Positions 1 through 4,698 of a DNA stretch of 5,431 bases are shown here, piece after piece (within the stretch, counting starts at the first letter, position 1; the number at the start of each line of letters is the position of its first letter). Under the pieces are notes generated by a model that saw nothing but the letters and a program-made list of their open reading frames with translations, did no database searches and was not told the origin of the DNA. The position numbers and the translations under genes are program-made. Origin of the DNA: Candidatus Aminicenantota bacterium (GTDB taxonomy: Bacteria > Acidobacteriota > Aminicenantia > Aminicenantales > JAFGAV01); the NCBI GenBank assembly GCA_016867615.1, contig VGJG01000149.1:1-5431 (forward strand), given 5' to 3'.

Positions 1-108
1 AGGGCCGATTTATTCTTGTTATCGAGGGAGGGAGTCTCAGTCCGTTTCCGGGCTCGTCGCGAGCACGGGGCGGAATCCCCGATCCTTATCCCCCCCGACG
101 GCAAAGTC

Positions 109-114
109 AGGAGG
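109..114 (+). promoter_or_regulatory. Shine-Dalgarno site of the plus-strand gene
   Basis: AGGAGG ends six bases before ATG 121. It decides the start against the upstream TTG at 16 in the same open frame, and against the second ATG at 127, for which the spacing would be 12. Confidence 0.7.
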
Positions 115-120
115 CCCCGG

Positions 121-474
121 ATGAACATGAAACAACGCCTGGCTCTTATCTTCGGGATTGTGCTCTTGGCGCTCAGCATCCTGTATCCGCCCTATCTGGG
201 AAAACAAACACAGGAATTCATGAACGCTCCGGCGCAGCGCTTCACGAAGTTTTTAGGATATCATTTGATATTCATCGGGCCGCCGGAATCGGACTCCTAT
301 CTGTATCCGGACCGCATCGTCATCTCTTCCGACAAAAAACACGGGTGGTCAAATGACGAGCCGTACACGCGCCACATCCTGCTGCCTTTATGGCTTGGGC
401 AATTTGCCGTCATCGTTTTATTAACGGTCGTGTTGGTCAAGGTTTTTCGAAACAAGGCCCCCAAAACACCATAG
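121..474 (+). CDS. Small hypothetical protein with two membrane segments
   Basis: This encodes a 117-residue protein that I cannot assign to a named family. A hydrophobic segment at about residues 6-22 (LALIFGIVLLALSILYPPY) is followed by a polar middle of about 65 residues. A second hydrophobic segment lies at about 88-108, and the end is short, basic and Lys/Pro-containing. The likely topology is two membrane passes with the middle loop outside the cytoplasm; this is inferred. A 'GYHLIFIGPP' stretch at 46-55 recalls small two-pass bacterial proteins with a GY-x-F-x-PP motif between the helices, but I cannot name them. The frame is open upstream to the window edge, with a possible TTG at 16. 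ATG 121 is preferred because AGGAGG lies six bases before it. Codons use A/T at third positions far more than the minus-strand genes do, which suggests a different history or lower expression. It converges on nadK. That it is a real gene is fairly secure; its function is unknown. Confidence 0.72.
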   Translation: MNMKQRLALIFGIVLLALSILYPPYLGKQTQEFMNAPAQRFTKFLGYHLIFIGPPESDSYLYPDRIVISSDKKHGWSNDEPYTRHILLPLWLGQFAVIVLLTVVLVKVFRNKAPKTP

Positions 475-475
475 G

Positions 476-556
476 GTCGGCGCCTAGGATATCATCGGTG
501 AGGCGATGTTGAGGCCTTTGATCGGGCCGCAAGCCCGAATATCCAGGGTCGCCGAC
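476..556. other. Intergenic inverted repeat able to form a three-way junction
   Basis: This 81-base element lies between two convergent stop codons. GTCGGCG (476-482) pairs with CGCCGAC (550-556). CCT (483-485) pairs with AGG (545-547), leaving two bases (548-549) bulged. After a bulged A486, GGATAT (487-492) pairs with ATATCC (539-544). Inside this 16-bp stem sit two hairpins. CATCG/CGATG (493-497/504-508) has a six-base loop, and TCGGGC/GCCCGA (522-527/533-538) has a five-base loop, CGCAA. Both hairpins abut the main stem directly and are joined by 13 bases (509-521). No T-run follows on either strand, so it is not a classical intrinsic terminator. It could be a transcription end structure, a processed RNA or a palindromic repeat. 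The pairing is directly visible; any role is inference. Confidence 0.5.
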
Positions 557-570
557 GCGAGCTCTTCTCC

Positions 571-1419
571 CTACTCCCCCCAGCCCAGCTTCTCCTTGAG
601 CAGGCGGAAGTAGTTGCGGCGGGGGGAGGAGATGAGCTGCAGCTCCAGGCCGGAGCGCCGGACCTCGACCTCGTCGCCCTTCTCCATGGTCACGCCCCGC
701 TGCCCGTCCAGGGTCAGGTAGACCTCCTCCTCTCCCGTCAGAAGCTGCACCCGGATGCCGGAGCTCGAGGAGACGACCATGGGCCGGAAGGTCAGGGTGT
801 GGGGGCAGATGGGCGCGATGATGAAGGCCGGGATGTGGGGCTGGAGGATCGGCCCGCCCGCCGAGAGCGAATAGGCCGTCGAGCCCGTGGGCGTAGCGAC
901 GATCAGCCCGTCGGCGCGCGGCACGGCCACTTCCAGGCCGTCCACCCAGATGCGCATCTGGACCATGCGGGCCAGGGCGCTTTTATTGATGACCACGTCG
1001 TTCAAGCAGTGAAAAACCTTGTCCCCGAGCTTCGCTTCGAGGAGCCAGCGCGGGCTGACGATGCTCTCGTTTCCCGAGAGGACCGCTTCCAGGGCCAGGG
1101 TCATCTCGCCGACCGGGACCTCGGTCAGGAATCCCAGGTGCCCCATATTGACGCCCATGACCGGCGCGCCGGCGCGGGCGGCGGCCCGGGCGATGCTGAG
1201 GAGAGTCCCGTCCCCGCCCAGGACGACGATCAGGTCCGCCCGCGAGGGCAGGTCTTCCCGGCGGAAGCCGTCCCCCCGCTCGAGCTTCTCCGCTGCGGCT
1301 TCCTCCAGGAGGCAGTCGATGTGCCGGCCCTCGAGGAAGCCGATGAGCTCCGACAGGACCTCGCGGAGGTTGGGGGCGTGGGGCTTGACGACGATCGCGA
1401 CGCTCTTAATCTTTTTCAT
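571..1419 (-). CDS. nadK: NAD kinase (ATP/polyphosphate-dependent NAD+ kinase)
   Basis: This 282-residue cytoplasmic enzyme phosphorylates NAD+ at the 2' position of its adenosine ribose to make NADP+, the only de novo source of NADP(H). The length matches the family (about 290 in E. coli). Motifs appear in the expected order: GGDGT at 68-72, with Asp70 the conserved catalytic/NAD-binding aspartate; NMGHLGFLTE at 91-100; NDVVINK at 140-146; TPTGSTAYSLSAGGP at 176-190, the signature glycine-rich loop; PICPHTLTFRP at 203-213; and LTLDGQ at 235-240 in the C-terminal beta-sandwich. The ATG at 1419 lies inside the end of tlyA, a 14-base overlap, and is preceded by AGGAGGTG, so translation is likely coupled to tlyA. 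It is the last gene of the minus-strand cluster here. A recN homologue, a frequent downstream neighbour in other bacteria, does not follow within the window. The sequence looks intact and functional. Confidence 0.97.
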   Translation of the reverse strand: MKKIKSVAIVVKPHAPNLREVLSELIGFLEGRHIDCLLEEAAAEKLERGDGFRREDLPSRADLIVVLGGDGTLLSIARAAARAGAPVMGVNMGHLGFLTEVPVGEMTLALEAVLSGNESIVSPRWLLEAKLGDKVFHCLNDVVINKSALARMVQMRIWVDGLEVAVPRADGLIVATPTGSTAYSLSAGGPILQPHIPAFIIAPICPHTLTFRPMVVSSSSGIRVQLLTGEEEVYLTLDGQRGVTMEKGDEVEVRRSGLELQLISSPRRNYFRLLKEKLGWGE

Positions 1420-2248
1420 CCCAGACCACCTCCTCGACCAGACGTTCGACCCGCTCGGACTCCGGCGGCGCTTCTCGGAGCGACCACAGGGCGAAGAATT
1501 CCCGGTTTCCCTTCTGCCCGGCGGTCGAGCACTTCATCAATCCTTCGAGCCCGAACCCCATGTCCGCCGCGTCGGCGATGAGCGACCTCAGGACGCGGGC
1601 GTGGACGCCCCGGTCGCGGATGACTCCCCGGCCCCGGCCCGCTTCCGCCCGGCCCGCCTCGAACTGCGGCTTGAGGAGAGCCAGGAGCCGCCCCTTCCCC
1701 AAAAACGCCCGGATTGCGGGGAGCACCTTGAGCACGGAGATGAAGGACAAATCGACCGTGACGAGGTCCGGCGCATCGGGAAAATCGGCCGGGCCGAGCA
1801 GGCGGGCGTTCTTCTCGACGGCCGTCACCCGCGGGTCCCGCTGCAGCTTCCGGTCGAGCTGCCGGGTGTCGACATCCACGGCGTACACGCGCCGGGCGCC
1901 CCTCTGGAGGAGACAGTCCGTGAACCCGCCGGTCGAAGACCCCAGGTCGGCGGCGACGGCGCCCGCGACGTCGAGGCCGAAGACCTCCAGGGCCTCCTCG
2001 AGCTTCAAGCCGCCGCGTCCGACGTAAGGGGGGCCGGCCAGGACCTGGAGGATTTGATCCGGCTTGACGGGCTGCCCGGGCTTCTCAACCTTCCGCCCTC
2101 CGGCGAGGACCAGGCCGGCCATGACGAGCGCCTGGGCCTTTTCCCGGCTGGAGGCGAGACCGCGCCGGACCAGGGCCGCGTCCGCCCTCTCCCGGGAAGG
2201 CGCATCCCCGCCCCGCCGCTTTTCGGGCTTCACCTTAAGGCCGCTCAT
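1406..2248 (-). CDS. tlyA: TlyA family rRNA (cytidine-2'-O)-methyltransferase
   Basis: TlyA proteins use S-adenosylmethionine to methylate ribose 2'-O of cytidines in 23S rRNA (C1920) and, in the longer type II forms, also 16S rRNA (C1409). Loss gives capreomycin resistance in mycobacteria. The 280-residue product has a basic N-terminal extension (1-20), an S4 RNA-binding domain (about 22-68, 'RADAALVRRGLASSREKAQA'), a linker ending PPYVGRGGLKL, and an FtsJ-like methyltransferase domain. The SAM loop is DLGSSTGGFTDCLLQRGA at 101-118. Lys82, Asp166 (VDLSFIS), Lys193 (LKPQFEAGR) and Glu250 (KGNREFF) line up with the family's K-D-K-E catalytic tetrad. A roughly 20-residue C-terminal helix (260-280) resembles type II forms. 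The start is ambiguous: ATG 2248 has little ribosome binding site, whereas TTG 2257, three codons upstream, has GGAGGGG eight bases before it. It follows dxs by 35 bases and overlaps nadK by 14. Older 'hemolysin A' labels for this family are misleading. Confidence 0.95.
   Translation of the reverse strand: MSGLKVKPEKRRGGDAPSRERADAALVRRGLASSREKAQALVMAGLVLAGGRKVEKPGQPVKPDQILQVLAGPPYVGRGGLKLEEALEVFGLDVAGAVAADLGSSTGGFTDCLLQRGARRVYAVDVDTRQLDRKLQRDPRVTAVEKNARLLGPADFPDAPDLVTVDLSFISVLKVLPAIRAFLGKGRLLALLKPQFEAGRAEAGRGRGVIRDRGVHARVLRSLIADAADMGFGLEGLMKCSTAGQKGNREFFALWSLREAPPESERVERLVEEVVWDEKD
1427..1434 (-). promoter_or_regulatory. Shine-Dalgarno site of nadK
   Basis: AGGAGGTG on the minus strand is an uninterrupted complement to the usual 16S rRNA tail. 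It ends seven bases before the nadK ATG at 1419 and lies wholly inside tlyA coding sequence. It supports this start and suggests nadK can be loaded with ribosomes efficiently despite being the last gene. Confidence 0.75.
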
Positions 2249-2265
2249 TCTTTCCAAGCGGATCG

Positions 2266-2272
2266 CCCCTCC
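2266..2272 (-). promoter_or_regulatory. Likely Shine-Dalgarno site favouring the TTG start of tlyA
   Basis: GGAGGGG on the minus strand lies in the 35-base gap between dxs and tlyA. It is eight bases before TTG 2257 (giving M-E-R before the annotated Met) but 17 bases before ATG 2248. Spacing therefore favours TTG, while codon preference favours ATG. The two choices differ by only three residues. Confidence 0.45.
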
Positions 2273-2283
2273 GCCCGGCCGCT

Positions 2284-4206
2284 TCAACGCTTCCGGACGC
2301 CCGGCCGGGACCGGCCGCCGGCGCCCCGTCCCCGGGCCTCGTCGAAGAACCCCCGGACCCGGCGCACAAGGCCCCCGACATCCAGGCCGAACAAAGCCTT
2401 GATCTCTTCCCGCGTGCCCACGGGGTAGACGACATCGGGGATCCCGAGGGCGAGGAATCGCACCCCGAACCGGCCCTCCCGGTCGAGGAGCTCGCGGACG
2501 GCGCTGCCGAACCCGCCGGCCAGGACGCCCTCCTCCAGGGTGACGACCGTCCGTCCTGTCCGGGCGAAGCGGAGGATGAGTTCCTCGTCCAGCGGCTTGG
2601 CGAAACGGGCGTCGGCCACGGCCAGGGAGATTCCCTCCCGCGCCAGACGCCGCGCCGCGGCCAGGGCCGGCCGGACCATACTGCCGTAGGCCAGCAGGAG
2701 GTGGCGGCCGGCGCGGAGAAGCTCCGCTTTCCCGAGGGGGAGGGGCTTGAAATCCCTGTCGAGCTTCACGCCCTCCCCGAGGCTCTTGGGGAACCTCACG
2801 GCCGCCGGGTGCCCGTAGCTCAGCGCGGAGAAGAGCATGTGCTGGAGGTCGTTCTCGTCCTTGGGGGCCATGAGGATCATATGGGGCATGTGCCGCAGGT
2901 AGGCGATGTCGTTCACGCCCTGGTGGGTGGGGCCGTCGTCGGGAACGATGCCCGCCCGGTCCAGGGCGAACACCACGGGCAGGTCCTGGAGGCAGACGTC
3001 GTGGAAGACCTGGTCGTAGGCCCGCTGCAGGAAGGTGGAATAGATGGCCGCCACCGGCTTCAGCCCGTTGGCCGCCAGCCCGGCGGCGAAATTGACGGCG
3101 TGCTGCTCGGCGATGCCCACGTCGAAGAACCTTTCGGGATGGGCTTTGGCGAAAGCCCCCAGGCCCGTGCCGTCGGGCATGGCCGCGGTGATGGCCACGA
3201 CCCTCTTGTCGGCCGCGGCGGCCTTGAGCATCGTCCGGCCGAAAACCTGAGAATAGCTCGGAACATCGCTCTTGTGCCGCGGTTCGCCCGTCGCGGGAAT
3301 GAAGGGAGAGGAGCCGTGGAATTTTTCGGGGTTGGCCTGGGCGGGAGGGTAGCCCCGGCCTTTCTGCGTGACGCAGTGCACTAGGACCGGGCCGTCGTAC
3401 TTCTTGGCTTCGTTGAAGACTTCGATGAGCGAAGGCAGGCTGTGGCCCTGGACGGGGCCGATGTACTTGATGCCCAGCTCCTCGAAGACCAGGCCCGGGA
3501 AGAACGTCTTCTTGATGAGGTCCTCGAAGGCCCGTCCGTACTTGATGACCCGCGGCCCGATGCCGGGGATGGACTTGAGCATGAGCTTGGCGTGGTCCTT
3601 GATGCGGAGATAGTGCTGGCCCGAGGCGAGATAGGTCAGATACTTGGAAAACGCCCCGACGTTCGGCGAGATCGACATCTCGTTGTAGTTCAGGACGATG
3701 ATGAGCCGATCCCTCAATTGACCGATCTGGTTCAAGGCCTCCCAGGCCACGCCCCCCGTCAGGCTGCCGTCGCCCACGACGGCCAGAACATGATAATCCT
3801 CGTTTTTCCTGTCCCGCGAGACGGCTAGGCCCAGGGCCGCCGAGAGCGCCGTCGAGGCGTGGCCGGTGTTGTAGGCGTCGTGTTCGCTCTCCTCGCGGCT
3901 GGGAAAGCCGCACAGCCCGCCGCTCCGCCTCAAGCCGCGGAATGCCTCCCGGCGCCCGGTGAGGATCTTGTGGGTGTAAGCCTGGTGCCCCACGTCCCAG
4001 ATGATCTTGTCCCGGGGGGTGTCGAAGACATAGTGCAGGGCCAGGGTCAGCTCCACCACCCCCAGGTTGGGCGAGAGATGCCCCCCGTTCCTGGAGACGA
4101 CGTCCACGATCAGCGCCCGGATTTCCGCGGCCAGCCGCTCGAGGCTTCGCTCAGGGAGCTTCTTCAGGTCCCGGGGCCCTTGGATCCCCTCCAGAAGCTT
4201 GCTCAT
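2284..4206 (-). CDS. dxs: 1-deoxy-D-xylulose-5-phosphate synthase
   Basis: This thiamine-diphosphate enzyme condenses pyruvate and glyceraldehyde-3-phosphate to DXP with loss of CO2, the first step of the MEP isoprenoid pathway and a branch to thiamine and pyridoxal. It has 640 residues (E. coli: 620). The N-terminal ThDP domain carries NGGHLSPNLGVVELT (40-54, His43), WDVGHQAYTHKILTGR (70-85), GHASTALSAALG (115-126) and the metal motif GDGSLTGG (145-152, Asp146) paired with Asn175. The transketolase pyrimidine domain has DVGIAEQHAV (362-371; Glu367 is the ThDP-activating acid), Tyr389, Arg395, Arg417, Asp424 (DDGPTHQG) and Arg471 for substrate contacts. The transketolase C-terminal domain spans about 500-618. 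Residue 174 is Tyr where LNDNEMS is usual. The last ~18 residues are an Arg/Gly-rich tail. ATG 4206 is chosen over the upstream in-frame start at 4293 because the homology begins at MSKLLEGIQ and AGGAG lies eight bases before it. The ATG overlaps the stop of the preceding small ORF (ATGA). Confidence 0.97.
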   Translation of the reverse strand: MSKLLEGIQGPRDLKKLPERSLERLAAEIRALIVDVVSRNGGHLSPNLGVVELTLALHYVFDTPRDKIIWDVGHQAYTHKILTGRREAFRGLRRSGGLCGFPSREESEHDAYNTGHASTALSAALGLAVSRDRKNEDYHVLAVVGDGSLTGGVAWEALNQIGQLRDRLIIVLNYNEMSISPNVGAFSKYLTYLASGQHYLRIKDHAKLMLKSIPGIGPRVIKYGRAFEDLIKKTFFPGLVFEELGIKYIGPVQGHSLPSLIEVFNEAKKYDGPVLVHCVTQKGRGYPPAQANPEKFHGSSPFIPATGEPRHKSDVPSYSQVFGRTMLKAAAADKRVVAITAAMPDGTGLGAFAKAHPERFFDVGIAEQHAVNFAAGLAANGLKPVAAIYSTFLQRAYDQVFHDVCLQDLPVVFALDRAGIVPDDGPTHQGVNDIAYLRHMPHMILMAPKDENDLQHMLFSALSYGHPAAVRFPKSLGEGVKLDRDFKPLPLGKAELLRAGRHLLLAYGSMVRPALAAARRLAREGISLAVADARFAKPLDEELILRFARTGRTVVTLEEGVLAGGFGSAVRELLDREGRFGVRFLALGIPDVVYPVGTREEIKALFGLDVGGLVRRVRGFFDEARGRGAGGRSRPGVRKR

Positions 4207-4379
4207 GACCCCATCTCCTCTCCGTATCGAGCGGCATCCCCGCCGGACGGACGAGCGCCTCGGACCGGAGCGGCGCGTCGCATCGCCCGGCAAAGGGAGG
4301 TTTCCCCGCGGCCGAGGAGCCGGACGAGATCTTCCTCAGCGGCGCGTTTGTGCGCCAGGAGGTCGTCGTCGACGCGCAT
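4203..4379 (-). CDS. 58-codon ORF between xseB and dxs; possible ispA N-terminal remnant
   Basis: ATG 4379 starts five bases after the xseB stop, and the TGA at 4205-4203 overlaps the dxs ATG (ATGA), so the frame fills the whole xseB-dxs gap. Residues 5-20 (DDLLAHKRAAEEDLVR) and 24-35 (RGETSLCRAMRR) recall the start of IspA-type farnesyl diphosphate synthases, where a helix of the form L-x3-(K/R)-x2-(V/A)-E-x2-L-x-R is followed by L-x2-AM-x-Y. In that family AGGKRLRP follows; here the sequence runs into PVRGARPSGG and then loses similarity. No DDxxD prenyltransferase motif is present. Codons in the first half strongly prefer G/C at third positions, and the second half is less regular. The only nearby purine-rich sequence (AAGGA) is too close to the ATG for a good ribosome binding site. 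Re-initiation after xseB could serve. Alternatives are a short linker peptide coupling xseB and dxs translation, or chance. The frame and overlap are seen; ispA ancestry is inference. Confidence 0.4.
   Translation of the reverse strand: MRVDDDLLAHKRAAEEDLVRLLGRGETSLCRAMRRAAPVRGARPSGGDAARYGEEMGS
4215..4219 (-). promoter_or_regulatory. Shine-Dalgarno site of dxs
   Basis: AGGAG on the minus strand sits eight bases before ATG 4206. It fixes the dxs start and argues against the 29-codon extension to 4293, which has no family-like sequence. It lies inside the preceding 58-codon ORF. Confidence 0.65.
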
Positions 4380-4384
4380 GTCCT

Positions 4385-4696
4385 TCAGAAGGGCAGCTTG
4401 CCCCCGCCTCCCGAGGACGAGTCGTTCCCTTCTTCCTCCCCTTCCCCGGCGTCCCCCGCGCCCCCCTCCTCGTCCTCGACATCGAAGGGCTCGGATTTGA
4501 CGTTTCCGGCCTCGTCCTTGAGCAGGATCTCCACCTTCTTCTCCGCCCGGCCGAGCTCTAGGCGCAGGAAGCGGGCCAGCTTGACGCCCTTCTCGAAGAG
4601 GGCCAGGGATTCGTTGAGGGGCAGGTCCCCCTTTTCCAGCTTGCCGACGATCGTCTCCAGGTCGGCCAGCGCCTTCTCGAAACTCTGAACGGCCAT
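4385..4696 (-). CDS. xseB: Exodeoxyribonuclease VII small subunit
   Basis: XseB is the small, helical accessory subunit of exonuclease VII, which degrades single-stranded DNA in both directions into acid-soluble oligonucleotides. Several XseB chains bind along the coiled-coil region of XseA. The 103-residue product contains the family core at residues 5-60: SFEKALADLETIVGKLEKGD (5-24), then LPLNESLALFEKGVKLAR (25-42) and a third helix to about 60 (AEKKVEILLK). The core is well conserved. Residues 73-103 form an unusual low-complexity tail rich in Glu, Asp, Gly and Ser, ending KLPF, which makes it longer than the roughly 80-residue E. coli protein. ATG 4696 is chosen because AGGAG lies five bases upstream. 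GTG 4702 overlaps the xseA stop but would leave no spacing to that site. It starts two bases after xseA, as expected for subunits made in a fixed ratio. Confidence 0.95.
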   Translation of the reverse strand: MAVQSFEKALADLETIVGKLEKGDLPLNESLALFEKGVKLARFLRLELGRAEKKVEILLKDEAGNVKSEPFDVEDEEGGAGDAGEGEEEGNDSSSGGGGKLPF

Positions 4697-4698
4697 GC

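Noticed and set aside
11..16. Possible -10 box (TATTCT) for the plus-strand gene
   Set aside because: It is only a partial match, and the -35 position would fall outside the window, so it cannot be supported.
66..81. Short hairpin CGGGG/CCCCG in the leader of the plus-strand gene
   Set aside because: Five base pairs in a GC-rich leader are expected by chance and no regulatory context is visible.
16..120. TTG 16 start extending the plus-strand gene by 35 residues
   Set aside because: The extension is Arg-rich without similarity to anything recognised and lies before a hydrophobic N-terminal segment. ATG 121 has an AGGAGG six bases upstream.
476..556. tRNA-like reading of the intergenic structure (81 bases, 7-bp outer arms)
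   Set aside because: There is no T-loop consensus, no correctly placed D-arm or anticodon arm, and the two inner hairpins do not fall at tRNA positions.
476..556. Integron attC site
   Set aside because: The outer arms do not end in the RYYYAAC/GTTRRRY core sites and there is no cassette-like gene arrangement around it.
1019..2428. 469-codon plus-strand open frame opposite nadK, tlyA and the end of dxs
   Set aside because: It is antisense to three confidently identified genes. Its translation is Arg/Pro/Ala/Ser-rich with no family motif, as expected from GC-rich DNA where antisense stops are rare.
2701..3384. Plus-strand open frame of 227 codons opposite dxs
   Set aside because: It mirrors conserved Dxs codons and has no recognisable domain. 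The same holds for the plus-strand frames at 3442-3828, 3859-4500 and 4067-4561.
2249..3913. Long minus-strand frame running upstream in phase with tlyA across dxs
   Set aside because: Only the part from about 2248 (or 2257) encodes TlyA. The upstream part overlaps dxs in another frame and is low-complexity Arg/Gly/Pro sequence, so it is not a fusion protein.
4207..4293. 29-codon N-terminal extension of dxs from an upstream in-frame start
   Set aside because: The added residues are Arg/Ser-rich with no Dxs similarity, whereas ATG 4206 has AGGAG at good spacing and begins exactly where the family sequence begins.
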